Assembly: GCF_014647375.1 (NCBI RefSeq)
Contig: NZ_BMPB01000006.1
Coordinates: 310,001-374,000 of the forward strand
DNA from: Parabacteroides faecis
GTDB lineage: Bacteria; Bacteroidota; Bacteroidia; Bacteroidales; Tannerellaceae
DNA length: 64,000 nucleotides
Direction of reading: 5' to 3'
Position 1 is the stretch's first letter. The number at the start of each line of letters is the position of its first letter. The translations under genes and the position numbers were made by a program. This document shows, one piece after another, positions 1 through 9,291 of the stretch. The notes beneath the pieces were generated by a model. The model was given only the letters and a program-made list of their open reading frames with translations. It ran no database searches and was not told where the DNA came from.

Positions 1-2299
1 TTTCGGTTTTTTCAGTCTGACACTGCCGGGAGGGGATATTACGGTCCGTGCCTCTTATATCGGTTATACCAGTCGGCTGTATAATTTTACTGATCTTGAC
101 CGTGATACGGTATTGACAATAGAGTTGGATCCTTCAGCATTCTTGCAAGAGGTGGTTGTGACCGGGCAAAGTACCAGTAAACAATCTGTATTAAGTACCC
201 AGATGGGGGCGTTGGAAATTAATCAGCAGACAATTCGCTCTACGCCTGTAATGTTCGGAGAGGCGGATATTATCAAGACATTGCAGTTGACACCGGGTGT
301 GTCGTCCGGAACAGAAGGTACGGCAGGCATGTATGTTCGTGGCGGTAATGTGGATGAGAATTTATTCCTGATCGATGGTAATCCTGTGTATCAAATCAAT
401 CATATCGGCGGAATTTTTTCGGCTTTCAATCCGGAGGCTATCAGTGGAATGGATTTTTTCAAATCCGGTTTTCCTTCACGTTATGGAGGTCGGCTTTCCT
501 CGGTGGTAGATGTGCACATGAAAGAAGGGAATATGAAAGAGTATCATGGGAGCGCTACGCTAGGTCTGATATCCGGTAATTTGAATTTCGAAGGACCAAT
601 AGTAAAAGACCGTACCTCTTTTAATATATCTCTGCGTCGTACCTGGCTTGATGTACTGTCGGCTCCGGCTCTTGCCATAGCTAACAAGATTACGAAGAAA
701 GATGGAACCCGTACCCGTGCACGTTATGCCTTTCATGACCTAAATCTGAAATTGAATCATATATTTAACGATCGTAGTCGTCTGTATTTCAGTTTGTATA
801 ATGGAAATGACGTACTAAAAGGAGGATCAACCGATTTCCCTTCTAAACATGAAGCGGACAATGATTATAATTATGATACGGATGTTTCTTTACGTTGGGG
901 AAATATTATGGCAACTACTGGCTGGACCTATGTATTCAATAACCGTTTGTTTGGAAAATTTTCTGGTGTCTTTACCCGCTATCATTCCAAATTGAGGAGT
1001 ACAGAACATGATATCGAAGGTCAAGAAGGAGAGAGTGACTATTATGAAAGATTCAGTGAAAGCTCTACGAATACCGGTATTATGGATCTGGGGGTACGTA
1101 CTTCGTTCGACTATCTTCCGGTTTCTTCGCATCATATCCGTTTCGGTGGAGATTATTTGGTGCATCGTTTCCGGCCGGAATATAACCATTCTTCAGCTTT
1201 TGATAAAAGCCAGGATTTTATATCAGAAATCAATAAGGAATATGCCAACGATCTGTTGTGGGGACATGAGGCCGGTGTGTTTGCTGAAGATGACTGGAGT
1301 TTATCTCCTTCCGTTCGTGTCAATGCAGGGTTGCGTTTAAGTTTGTTCAATGTGCAGGGAAAGACTTATACCGGACTTGAACCTCGTGTATCTTTTCGCT
1401 GGTTACTGGATGAAAATTTAAGTTTCAAAGCCTCTTATTCACGCATGAATCAGTATGTACACCTGATTAGCAACAGTTTTATCAGTTTGCCTACCGATGC
1501 GTGGATGCCGGTGACACGTAAGTTGAAGCCGTTGCTCAGTGATCAGGTCTCTGCCGGTTTTTATTATGATCTTAATAAGACTTATAGTTTCTCTGTTGAA
1601 GGATATTATAAGACAATGGAAAACTTACTGGAATATCGTGATGGTCATACATTTACCCCATCTTATTTGAATTGGGAAAATAAACTGACTGCAGGAGAAG
1701 GGCGTTCTTATGGTGCCGAGTTTATGGTACGCAAAGAATCCGGGCGCACAACGGGATGGATCGGTTATGGCCTTTCCTGGGCCGACCGCCAGTTCGATGA
1801 GCTGAATCTGGGTAAACGTTTCCCGGCTCGTTTTGATAACCGACATAAACTGAATATTGTAGTAATGCATAAGATATCCCCGAAAGTAGAGATATCCGCT
1901 GCCTGGTCGTATGCTTCGGGTAATCATGTAACCTTGTCTCTTGAGAATTATTTGGAAAACGGTTCTCCGAATTATGTACATGGTGATGGGTATGAATTGC
2001 CTTATAGTGGTTCGTGGGGAATAGATTATTACGAAGGGCGTAATAATTACCAGTTACCGGCTTACCATCGCCTTGATCTGGGAATTAAGATCTATCGTCC
2101 CAAGAAAAAAGGGCGTATGGGTATTTGGACGGTCAGTATCTATAATGTGTATTCGCGTATGAATCCGTTTATGATCCATAAAACAGATAAAGAAGTGCGT
2201 GATCCGAACAGTGATTACGGATATAAATTTGTGCCTGTATTTAAGACTGTCGGTATTATGCCTATTATCCCATCAATTTCTTATACATATAAATTCTGA
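1..2299 (+). CDS. TonB-dependent outer-membrane receptor, 5' end outside the window
   Basis: The reading frame is open from base 2, so the true start lies upstream of the window. The first residues (FSLTLPGGDITVRASYIGY) are the end of a carboxypeptidase-regulatory-like domain. A TonB plug follows (AGMYVRGGNVDENLFLIDG, then SRYGGRLSSVVDVHMKEGN), then a long beta-strand-rich barrel ending in SISYTYKF, with the terminal Phe usual for outer-membrane proteins. The family takes up nutrients through the outer membrane using TonB energy. It is followed after 5 bp by a DUF4249 lipoprotein, a common Bacteroidetes pairing that may replace SusC/SusD. The substrate cannot be read from sequence. Confidence 0.93.
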   Translation, partial: FGFFSLTLPGGDITVRASYIGYTSRLYNFTDLDRDTVLTIELDPSAFLQEVVVTGQSTSKQSVLSTQMGALEINQQTIRSTPVMFGEADIIKTLQLTPGVSSGTEGTAGMYVRGGNVDENLFLIDGNPVYQINHIGGIFSAFNPEAISGMDFFKSGFPSRYGGRLSSVVDVHMKEGNMKEYHGSATLGLISGNLNFEGPIVKDRTSFNISLRRTWLDVLSAPALAIANKITKKDGTRTRARYAFHDLNLKLNHIFNDRSRLYFSLYNGNDVLKGGSTDFPSKHEADNDYNYDTDVSLRWGNIMATTGWTYVFNNRLFGKFSGVFTRYHSKLRSTEHDIEGQEGESDYYERFSESSTNTGIMDLGVRTSFDYLPVSSHHIRFGGDYLVHRFRPEYNHSSAFDKSQDFISEINKEYANDLLWGHEAGVFAEDDWSLSPSVRVNAGLRLSLFNVQGKTYTGLEPRVSFRWLLDENLSFKASYSRMNQYVHLISNSFISLPTDAWMPVTRKLKPLLSDQVSAGFYYDLNKTYSFSVEGYYKTMENLLEYRDGHTFTPSYLNWENKLTAGEGRSYGAEFMVRKESGRTTGWIGYGLSWADRQFDELNLGKRFPARFDNRHKLNIVVMHKISPKVEISAAWSYASGNHVTLSLENYLENGSPNYVHGDGYELPYSGSWGIDYYEGRNNYQLPAYHRLDLGIKIYRPKKKGRMGIWTVSIYNVYSRMNPFMIHKTDKEVRDPNSDYGYKFVPVFKTVGIMPIIPSISYTYKF

Positions 2300-2304
2300 T
2301 AGTT

Positions 2305-3333
2305 ATGAAAGCTGATATGAAATATATTCTTTTTTTTAGTATTCTTTTGCTGATAACTTCCTGTATGAAAGAAGTGGATCTGGAATATTTACGTCCTGAT
2401 TCTAAATTAGTATTGAATAGTGTTGCTTCCGTAGGGGAACCGTTGAAAGCTTCTTTATCGCGAACCTGGTTTTATACGGAGGATTACCCTAATGTTACTA
2501 TAGGAGATGCAAAAGTGGAACTGTATGTGAATGATCGTTTACTTGGCGAAATGAGCTGGAATGTAGAAGAGATCGACTATTATGCTATTGGTAATTATGT
2601 TTCATCTTACATTCCGGTGCCGGGTGATAAAGTGCGGATTGAAGCGAAAAGAGAGGGTTTTAAACAGGTCATGGGGGAGGATATAGTTCCGGATAAACCT
2701 GCTTTACTTAATCTGTATGCAGAAAGTCACGAGGAAAATTCTTATGGCTATTCGTATACTAAGCGGCGTTTTAAAGTAACGTTCCGGGATAAGCCGTCTG
2801 AACAAAACTGTTATCTTATTTCTTTTGCGTATGGCTCTCCCCATTATGAATATGATTATGACGATTGGGAAAAACCTCCTGTTTTTTCTGGTATTTATTC
2901 TTGGCGTCCCGAACCGATTGATTATACTTCTGATCCGGTATTTAGTAATAAAGTTTCTGCTTTGGATAAAGTGTTAGGGAATGACTGGCTTTCAGGATAT
3001 AATGGTCGCCCCTTTTCGGATGAGTTGTTCGATGGGAAGGAATATACAATGACTTTGGATGGTAATTTTTCTTATGGTTATAATCCTGGTTTCACTCAAC
3101 CGGAGAACAGGCTTCCCGACTCGGCACGGGTTTATCTATATGCCATATCCGAACCTTATTATAAATATTTGTTAGCTTTGGCTAATTTATCAGATGACTC
3201 TTTTAATAATAATCTGGCCGATATTGGACTGGCTGAGCCAGTCCGTGTATTTAATAATATCGAAGGCGGTCTCGGAATATTGGGGACAGCTTGTGTGGAC
3301 AGCCTTACGGTTGCCATTCAGGAATTAAACTGA
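2305..3333 (+). CDS. DUF4249-type outer-membrane lipoprotein
   Basis: This is a 342-residue protein with a lipoprotein signal (hydrophobic stretch, then LLITSC with the lipid cysteine near residue 20). The opening of the mature part (LRPDSKLVLNSVASVGEPLKASLSRT) is typical of DUF4249, a beta-sandwich family encoded next to TonB receptors. It starts 5 bp after the receptor stop, so the two are surely cotranscribed. A second ATG four codons in (MKYILFF) is an equally good start. Function beyond partnering the receptor is unknown. The gene ends facing the GH30 gene; a small 7-bp hairpin (3333-3350) lies just past its stop and is a weak terminator candidate. Confidence 0.85.
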   Translation: MKADMKYILFFSILLLITSCMKEVDLEYLRPDSKLVLNSVASVGEPLKASLSRTWFYTEDYPNVTIGDAKVELYVNDRLLGEMSWNVEEIDYYAIGNYVSSYIPVPGDKVRIEAKREGFKQVMGEDIVPDKPALLNLYAESHEENSYGYSYTKRRFKVTFRDKPSEQNCYLISFAYGSPHYEYDYDDWEKPPVFSGIYSWRPEPIDYTSDPVFSNKVSALDKVLGNDWLSGYNGRPFSDELFDGKEYTMTLDGNFSYGYNPGFTQPENRLPDSARVYLYAISEPYYKYLLALANLSDDSFNNNLADIGLAEPVRVFNNIEGGLGILGTACVDSLTVAIQELN

Positions 3334-3398
3334 TTCGATGATGATCGAATATCCCTAATCTCCTGATTTATTCCTTGAAAGAGAATCTAAAGAGTCTT

Positions 3399-4868
3399 TT
3401 ATTTTGTTGATCCGGTGAATGTCATAACGCATTTAGCCGGTATATTGACAATATACTGACCTTTTTTATCTATTGAATAGTTTTGTGGAGACCAACGATT
3501 GTTTTTATCGGTCAGATAACTGATCAGAGTACCTGAGTCTCCCGTCTCTGTTGGCTTTATCCCGGTACGAATGGACCGGGATGAATTGTTGACAGCTACG
3601 ATAGTATAATTTTTCTCGTTTTTATAAGCTGAAACCAGTAAGCTGTCTGTTGGATTACTGATTTGTGTGCCGATACGCAGACTCCCAGTTGCGATGTAAC
3701 GGGTGTAATTACCGAAGGTTTCATATCGTTTGGTAAGCGAATAGCCTACACGATCACTGTTCAAAACGATCAAACTTTCATTGTTGCTTGTCGGCATGGC
3801 TCCAGCCCACCAAACGAAAGCATTGGCATTAGCTTCTGTCAGAAAAGCGTGGTAGGTGCTTGCCCATTTCAAACCGTCATTGATCGTTGTATCCAAAGGA
3901 TTTATGTCGCTGATCTCTGTGACCCAGACAGGTATATTGTTTTTTTCAGCCAGTTCGAGCGGAACGATCGGCGTCAGCAAGCTGTCTTTCGGTGCAGGAT
4001 ATGAATCCGGCAGCGTATAGCCATGTCCGGCTGCGATCAGGTTGAAATCTTTGATCTCAGGATATTTTTCCAGTATTGTATTAGTAAAATAGAGGGAGGA
4101 AGCAAAATCAGCTTGTGGACTGACGGCAGACCACAACGGGTTTTCTCCGAAAATGATCCGTGCCGGTATTTGCATACGTCTGAAAGTCGGTCCCAGATAT
4201 CGGGTAATGAATTCTCCCATTTTCTCGGGTGTCCAGAGGCTGGAATTCCAGGGAGCAGCATAACCCGGTTCGTTGGAAGGAGAGAGAGCATAGGGCTCGA
4301 GTCCGACAGATGTGTATGCTTTGTAGAATGAAGCCAGGTAATCGGCGTATTCCTGATAGCATTCTGGTTTTAATTCCCCTTGCGACACTTTGCCGTTTGT
4401 TTTCATATAAGCCGGTGCACTCCAGGCGGAAAAGAAAAGTTTATCTACATGATATTTGTTTTTAGCCAGTAAGGTCAGCCATAGTTGTCCACGGCGCAGA
4501 CGGTCGTCAGACTTGCCTTCGAAGAACGGATCATCCAGATCTATCTCCAGATCATCTGTCAGATTAAAGTCTTTATCATTTTTGTTTTCCCAGTAATGAG
4601 GAAATATTTCTCCCCGGAGAATATTCAGGCGTAAACCGTTCGGACCAAACATCTCATCCATGACTTTTTCCCTGTTTTTGTGGGAGTATAATTCATCCGC
4701 CCATCCGGCCTGTGCTACACCGAAACCGTCGATCGGTTGTTTAATGTCGTTCCATAAAAGTTGTATGGAAATTTCCGGTTGTTTACTTGCTTCTTTATCC
4801 CCGATACAACCGGAGATTATGAGTGTGAGAAAAGAGAAGCTCAGGAACAGATATCTATGTATTTTCAT
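3399..4868 (-). CDS. Glycoside hydrolase family 30 lipoprotein
   Basis: This 489-residue protein has a lipoprotein signal (LIISGC, lipid Cys21), so it is exported and probably membrane-anchored. The GH30 TIM barrel begins at DGFGVAQAGWADE (residues 47-59). The expected acid/base Glu is in SPSNEPG (about Glu200) and the nucleophile Glu is in VWVTEISD (about Glu318). The C-terminal 100 residues form the side beta-domain usual in GH30. Family activities include beta-glucosidase, beta-1,6-glucanase, fucosidase and xylanase, and the subfamily cannot be fixed by eye. It is the second gene of an operon, 32 bp after the GH130 phosphorylase, suggesting that it releases sugars the phosphorylase then handles. 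Confidence 0.87.
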   Translation of the reverse strand: MKIHRYLFLSFSFLTLIISGCIGDKEASKQPEISIQLLWNDIKQPIDGFGVAQAGWADELYSHKNREKVMDEMFGPNGLRLNILRGEIFPHYWENKNDKDFNLTDDLEIDLDDPFFEGKSDDRLRRGQLWLTLLAKNKYHVDKLFFSAWSAPAYMKTNGKVSQGELKPECYQEYADYLASFYKAYTSVGLEPYALSPSNEPGYAAPWNSSLWTPEKMGEFITRYLGPTFRRMQIPARIIFGENPLWSAVSPQADFASSLYFTNTILEKYPEIKDFNLIAAGHGYTLPDSYPAPKDSLLTPIVPLELAEKNNIPVWVTEISDINPLDTTINDGLKWASTYHAFLTEANANAFVWWAGAMPTSNNESLIVLNSDRVGYSLTKRYETFGNYTRYIATGSLRIGTQISNPTDSLLVSAYKNEKNYTIVAVNNSSRSIRTGIKPTETGDSGTLISYLTDKNNRWSPQNYSIDKKGQYIVNIPAKCVMTFTGSTK

Positions 4869-4900
4869 ATTATAAACATGATTGTGTAAAACGAACGTTT

Positions 4901-6088
4901 TTATTCTCTTTTGTATTGTTTGTTCCTATCAATCAATTTATTGATTTTAGCAACGGATGCAGCAGACCTGAGTCCGTCTTCCGGGGTGTTCATACAGTAA
5001 TCTACCAGTATCTCTACGGTAGAAACTGCGACATGCATACGTGTGTCGCTGGATGCGTAGTAAATGAAAACCTTACCGTCCTCGTCTGCAATCCACCCGT
5101 TAGAAAACAACACGTTAGATACATCTCCGACTCGTTCGTCCCCTATAGGTGCCAGGAAATAGCCTCCGGGCTGTGCAATCACTTTTGTTGGGTCTTCCAG
5201 AGCCGTCATGTACAGATAAAGTACATAACGTAATCCTGCAGCACATGCCCTGACTCCGTGAGCCAAATGCAACCAGCCTTTCGGTGTCTTGATAGGATGC
5301 GGACCTTCCCCGTTCTTAACCTCTTTGATTGTATGGTAGTAGCGTTTATCTATAATTAGTTCGGAGGAAACTACGGCATTTGTCATATCTTCAATTAAAG
5401 TCCAACCTATACCTCCACCACTGCCGGTATCGATGAATCCGTCCTGAGGCCGGGTATATAATGCATATTTCCCGTTAACAAACTCTGGATGTAAAACAAC
5501 GTTGCGCTGCTGGCTTTTTGTTATCAGGTCCGGAAGTCTTTCCCACCTGATCAGGTCTTTTGTCCGAACAATACCTGCTTTAGCTACAGCAGAGGATAAA
5601 TCGCCGGGTTTAGCTTCGGGATCGTGCCGTTCACTACAAAAAATACCGTATACCCATCCGTCTTCATGGGTTGTCAGGCGCATATCATATACATTTGTTT
5701 CATCCGGATCGATATCCGGTAAATTGACCGGTCGTTCCCAGAAGCGAAAATTATCTATACCATTCGGACTTTCGGCAATGGCAAAAAATGATTTCCGATC
5801 ACAGCCTTCCACACGAACTATTAACAGGTATTTGCCGTTCCATTTAATCGCCCCTGAATTCATGGTTGCATTGACACCAATACGCTCCAGGCAATACGGA
5901 TTGGTGTCCGGATTCATATCGTATCTCCATTCTAATGGAATGTGATTGGCTGTTATGACCGGATAAATATAACGGGTTATTATTCCATTATCTTCAACTA
6001 TCGGTTGATTGGGGCGTTCCAGCAGATTCTTGTGTTTGTTACACAAAACATCAAGTCTATTTTGAAAGTTAATTTCCATGAATTGCAT
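4901..6088 (-). CDS. GH130 4-O-beta-D-mannosyl-D-glucose phosphorylase
   Basis: This 395-residue protein has no signal peptide and is predicted cytoplasmic. It resembles the GH130 subfamily 1 mannosylglucose phosphorylase of Bacteroides fragilis throughout, including [23 protein letters not shown] with the proton-donor Asp (about Asp135), [40 protein letters not shown] and [16 protein letters not shown]. The known reaction splits mannosyl-beta-1,4-glucose with phosphate into mannose 1-phosphate and glucose, in mannan or glucomannan catabolism. It is the first gene of an operon with the GH30 gene. The usual partners, a mannanase and a cellobiose 2-epimerase, are absent from the window. A second in-frame ATG at codon 4 may be the real start. 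Confidence 0.88.
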   Translation of the reverse strand: MQFMEINFQNRLDVLCNKHKNLLERPNQPIVEDNGIITRYIYPVITANHIPLEWRYDMNPDTNPYCLERIGVNATMNSGAIKWNGKYLLIVRVEGCDRKSFFAIAESPNGIDNFRFWERPVNLPDIDPDETNVYDMRLTTHEDGWVYGIFCSERHDPEAKPGDLSSAVAKAGIVRTKDLIRWERLPDLITKSQQRNVVLHPEFVNGKYALYTRPQDGFIDTGSGGGIGWTLIEDMTNAVVSSELIIDKRYYHTIKEVKNGEGPHPIKTPKGWLHLAHGVRACAAGLRYVLYLYMTALEDPTKVIAQPGGYFLAPIGDERVGDVSNVLFSNGWIADEDGKVFIYYASSDTRMHVAVSTVEILVDYCMNTPEDGLRSAASVAKINKLIDRNKQYKRE

Positions 6089-6116
6089 AATTTCGTTTGA
6101 CTGTTGCTATTTGATG

Positions 6117-6148
6117 CAAAGGTAGGGAGTTGATGAAGGAGAAAACAA
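6117..6148 (-). promoter_or_regulatory. Candidate promoter of the GH130-GH30 operon
   Basis: Read on the minus strand, 6124-6117 is TACCTTTG, a full match to the Bacteroidetes -7 box TAnnTTTG. A weaker TTG-rich -33 region lies near 6143-6148. The box is about 29 bp before the GH130 start, so the leader would be short. Confidence 0.6.
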
Positions 6149-6418
6149 GTAGTTTTTTTGCGACATATAATGAATCTATATCAATTTTACAGGAAGATAT
6201 GGCCTTTTTTAGAATCGTATGCAGAAATAAGACGGTAATATTTCATCAGAAAGATAAGCAGGGGTAAATGCGAAATCAAAATATTATTAGTTTGTGATAA
6301 ATTTGTATTGTATTTTATAACGCATGTCAGTGGTATTCTAATGAACGACAATGCCTCCCTACCCGATATATATTCCAGGTGAGGAGGCATTATTATGTTA
6401 ACTAATTTATGATTCTGA
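6149..6418. other. Intergenic stretch with no gene recognised
   Basis: This AT-rich stretch separates the GH130 promoter from the 3' end of the phosphatase-family gene. The one minus-strand reading frame of 67 codons here resembles nothing known and has no signal or motif, so I do not call it. The 3' untranslated region of the phosphatase-family gene probably ends here. Confidence 0.5.
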
Positions 6419-7453
6419 TTATTTGACTAGCTGAAACGTTGCCAATACGGCTTTATGGTCGGTAGGCCAGATCCCTGCCGGGGTAATGATCGGATCGGCA
6501 GTTTCTTCCGTGACACGTTCTCCGCGGAGGATATCCCCTTTAGGGCCAATGATGGTAACATCTGTCAGGCTTAGTCCGTTGAATGGAGAATACATGATGA
6601 AGTCGATGCGATCGCGATCGTCAGCTTCCGGTGACCAGACCAATTTTTTCAATGCAATATCCGGGCAGTCTGCCGGGCAGGTAAATCCGGGGTGAGTGAC
6701 CGGATCGGGGTATTTTTCGCGATAAGAATCTTTGTAACCTGCTTTTTCAAGTATAACGGATACATCCCAGGGTACAATGAGACCGTAGTGATCGCGCATA
6801 TCTTTTGTCGCTTCCGTCCAATCCAGATGTGAAGGCTCATTAAAGTCGCCTCCCAGAATAACAATACGTCCGGCTGCTTTATCTTTTTCGGCTTCATTAA
6901 CAAAGCGTATAATAGCGTCATCTCTTACGGATGCGCGGTTCAGGATCAGCAAAGAGTCGAGATTGTTAACTCGTTCTATTTTCTCCCAGTTATTACCGTC
7001 GTATCCACGGGCATCATAATAAGCACAATTGCGATAATCCAGATGTGCTGTGTAAATGGCAAATTCCTGCCCGCCCTTCTTTGTAACCAGACGATAAATG
7101 CTACCTCTATCATCATTCAAAGGATAAACAGTAGTGCTGTCGCTGATCGGATAGCGGCTTAATAAACCAGAGTCTTCCGTATAAAAGGAATAATAAGTCT
7201 GTCCTCGTTTTTTCAGAGCTTCGACGATTCTGTCACAAAAGCGGGTATCGTGATAGTTGCGTACTTCACTCAGTGTTACAAAATCCGCATCGCTGCGAAT
7301 AATTTCATCGGCTACTGCATCAAATCCATTCTTTACTACGGTTCCTTCCTGCCAGATGTTGAATTGCAGGACTTTGAATGTATCAGTTTTCTGACAGGCA
7401 GAGAAACTGATGATAATTAACAACAAGAGTGCTGTAAATAACCCTTTTTTCAT
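6419..7453 (-). CDS. Endonuclease/exonuclease/phosphatase-family lipoprotein
   Basis: The family core is clear: KVLQFNIWQEG at the N-terminus, FVTLSEVRN with the metal-binding Glu, YTAHLDYRN, ILGGDFNEPSH, and WPTDHKAV with the catalytic Asp-His. Members are Mg-dependent phosphodiesterases or phosphomonoesterases (DNase I, sphingomyelinase or inositol phosphatase type). I chose the start at 7453 because it begins a lipoprotein signal (MKKGLFTALLLLIIISFSAC); the frame stays open 16 codons further upstream. Export makes a secreted phosphodiesterase more likely than a DNA-repair enzyme. It lies 63 bp after the AraC gene and may share its transcript. Substrate unknown. Confidence 0.82.
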   Translation of the reverse strand: MKKGLFTALLLLIIISFSACQKTDTFKVLQFNIWQEGTVVKNGFDAVADEIIRSDADFVTLSEVRNYHDTRFCDRIVEALKKRGQTYYSFYTEDSGLLSRYPISDSTTVYPLNDDRGSIYRLVTKKGGQEFAIYTAHLDYRNCAYYDARGYDGNNWEKIERVNNLDSLLILNRASVRDDAIIRFVNEAEKDKAAGRIVILGGDFNEPSHLDWTEATKDMRDHYGLIVPWDVSVILEKAGYKDSYREKYPDPVTHPGFTCPADCPDIALKKLVWSPEADDRDRIDFIMYSPFNGLSLTDVTIIGPKGDILRGERVTEETADPIITPAGIWPTDHKAVLATFQLVK

Positions 7454-7516
7454 GATGGTTGTGTTTTTTATGAGATTTTTTAGTCCCGCGAAATTAGCCA
7501 ATTTTTCAAGGCGGAA

Positions 7517-8404
7517 CTAAACAATCACCTTCTTTTTTCTATAGTTTTCTCTGAATTCTGTCGGTGGCATTCCTTTTTTCTTCTTGAATATGCGGTTAAA
7601 ATTCGACAGGTTATTGAAACCGCATGCATATCCGATCTCTGCGACTGATTGGGTGGAATCGATGAGGGCGCGGATGGCAAATCCTAAACGTATATCCGTC
7701 AGGAAATCGACAAAACTTTTAGATGTACGTTGCTTGATATATCGGCAGAAGGAGGGTTCACTCATGTTGATCAGGTCGGCAACATCTGAGAGGCGTACCT
7801 GTTTATTGTAATTTGCATTCAGATAATCTATGACTTTCCTTATACGTAAATCTTCTTCATGGGTTCTTTCCTGACGGATGAAAGAGTGGCTGGCCAGTTC
7901 CCGGAAATCTTCGGAGAGAGACAGTTCATGTAAAATCATCATCAGTTTCATGACCGAATAGAAGCCATCTGTCTCGCAGGTGATCGTTTTTAGCAACGGA
8001 CGGACTTTCTCTATTGCCTGTACGCCGAAGGCAACCCCTTTCTGTGCACGTTTGAAAAGTGTTTTTATACTTTGAAACTGGTTTCTTTCCAGTAGTTCTT
8101 CAGGGAAGGATGAACGGTGAAATTGTATGGTTACCTCATGGATAGCCTGTGACTTGCATTCATGGTTAACCCAGGCATGTTCCAAAGTCGGATTCGTTAC
8201 TAAAACCAGTTCATCGTCTCCGATCGTTTCAACTGAATCACCGACTATACGTTGGGCTCCTTTTGCATGTTCAATGAAATTCAATTCATATTCAGGGTGT
8301 ACATGAATGGGAAAATTGAATGTTGATTTAAGGCGCTCTATTACGATGAAGCAGTCTTTTGAAGATAATGGCGATACTTCTTTAAACAATGCGGTTCCAA
8401 TCAT
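7517..8404 (-). CDS. AraC-family transcriptional regulator with cupin-like sensor
   Basis: The N-terminal half is a cupin-like ligand-binding domain (FPIHVHPEYELNFIEHAKGA, then VTNPTLEHAWVN). The C-terminal 100 residues are an AraC double helix-turn-helix (VRLSDVADLINMSEPSFCRYIKQR and SVAEIGYACGFNNLSNFNRIFKKK, ending PTEFRENYR). I set the start at 8404 (MIGTALFKEV) because the candidate -7 box at 8425-8432 would overlap or follow any earlier start. It is divergent from the dehydrogenase and upstream of the phosphatase-family lipoprotein on the same strand, its two likely targets. The cupin suggests a sugar or small-molecule effector. Confidence 0.88.
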   Translation of the reverse strand: MIGTALFKEVSPLSSKDCFIVIERLKSTFNFPIHVHPEYELNFIEHAKGAQRIVGDSVETIGDDELVLVTNPTLEHAWVNHECKSQAIHEVTIQFHRSSFPEELLERNQFQSIKTLFKRAQKGVAFGVQAIEKVRPLLKTITCETDGFYSVMKLMMILHELSLSEDFRELASHSFIRQERTHEEDLRIRKVIDYLNANYNKQVRLSDVADLINMSEPSFCRYIKQRTSKSFVDFLTDIRLGFAIRALIDSTQSVAEIGYACGFNNLSNFNRIFKKKKGMPPTEFRENYRKKKVIV

Positions 8405-8424
8405 ACTTTTTATATTTCTGTACG

Positions 8425-8432
8425 CAAATATA
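8425..8432 (-). promoter_or_regulatory. Candidate -7 box for the AraC regulator
   Basis: The minus-strand sequence is TATATTTG, an exact TAnnTTTG match, ending 20 bp before the chosen start codon. No clear -33 box was seen. It lies in the intergenic region shared with the divergent dehydrogenase gene. Confidence 0.5.
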
Positions 8433-8484
8433 GTCAAAGTTTTTATTTAGTTAATGTTACAGATGTTTTACAAGAGTCTTTTGT

Positions 8485-8492
8485 TATCTTTG
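8485..8492 (+). promoter_or_regulatory. Candidate -7 box for the short-chain dehydrogenase
   Basis: TATCTTTG matches TAnnTTTG. A T-rich -33-like stretch (TGTTTTA) starts at 8464. The box is 28 bp before the dehydrogenase ATG and about 53 bp from the oppositely directed AraC box, so one regulator could act on both. Confidence 0.55.
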
Positions 8493-8520
8493 CAACAGAT
8501 AATCAGACACAAAACAGAAT

Positions 8521-9264
8521 ATGGACGGTAAGAGAGTATTTGTTACCGGTGGTGCTAAGGGTATTGGTGCTGCCATTGTAACCGCATTTTGCAATGTGGG
8601 AGCGCGCGTCGCTTTTTGTGATACAGATGAGAAGGCAGCTTTGCGTCTTTGCGATTTATTGCCTACTTTTGTCCAGTTTTTTCAGACTGATGCCAGTGAT
8701 CCGGAAGCTCTTCAAAAAGTTTTCAACAAACTTATCAACATGTGGGGAGATGTGGATGTGATTGTTAATAATGTGGGTATCAGTGAATTTACGCCACTGG
8801 TTGATACAAGTATTGAACAGTTCGACAAGATCCTTTCAACAAACCTTCGTCCGGTGTTTATAACTTCAAGGGCATTGGCTATTCATCGGAACAATGAAGA
8901 AGGAAAACAACGTTACGGACGGATCATCAATATTGCTTCCAGCCGTTATCTGCAGAGTGAACCCGGGTCGGAGGGATATGCCGCTTCCAAAGGAGGTATT
9001 GTATCATTGACACATGCACTTGCACTTTCTTTCAGCGATTATAATATTACGGTAAACTGTATCAGCCCCGGCTGGATACAGAATGAGAACTATCAACTAT
9101 TGAAACGTTCAGATCATAAACAGCATCCTTCAGGACGCGTGGGGCAGCCTTCGGACATTGCCAATGCCTGTCTTTTCCTTGCTGCTCCCGAAAATGACTT
9201 CATCAACGGACAAAATATTGTTGTTGACGGCGGAATGACTAAAAAAATGATTTATAATGAATAA
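8521..9264 (+). CDS. Short-chain dehydrogenase/reductase
   Basis: This 247-residue protein has a classical SDR layout: a cofactor-binding TGGAKGIGAA glycine motif (residues 9-18), NNVG near 84, a catalytic Ser in INIASS (about 140), YAASK with Tyr153 and Lys157, then SPGW and the C-terminal GQNIVVDGGM. The acidic DTDEK after beta-strand 2 suggests NAD preference (inference). It is cytoplasmic. The substrate is unknown; sugar, polyol and 3-oxoacyl reductases share these motifs. It is divergent from the AraC gene, which is the likely regulator. Confidence 0.9.
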   Translation: MDGKRVFVTGGAKGIGAAIVTAFCNVGARVAFCDTDEKAALRLCDLLPTFVQFFQTDASDPEALQKVFNKLINMWGDVDVIVNNVGISEFTPLVDTSIEQFDKILSTNLRPVFITSRALAIHRNNEEGKQRYGRIINIASSRYLQSEPGSEGYAASKGGIVSLTHALALSFSDYNITVNCISPGWIQNENYQLLKRSDHKQHPSGRVGQPSDIANACLFLAAPENDFINGQNIVVDGGMTKKMIYNE

Positions 9265-9291
9265 CATGCCATCGGCATATTTGCCAGTTAT

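Noticed and set aside
3333-3350. Small hairpin between the DUF4249 and GH30 genes as a terminator
   Set aside because: It has only a 7-bp stem and no T-run directly after it. It is mentioned in the gene entry but not called as a feature.
6187-6390. 67-codon minus-strand reading frame between GH130 and the phosphatase-family gene
   Set aside because: There is no recognisable motif or signal, the composition is low in information, and it lies in a likely untranslated region.
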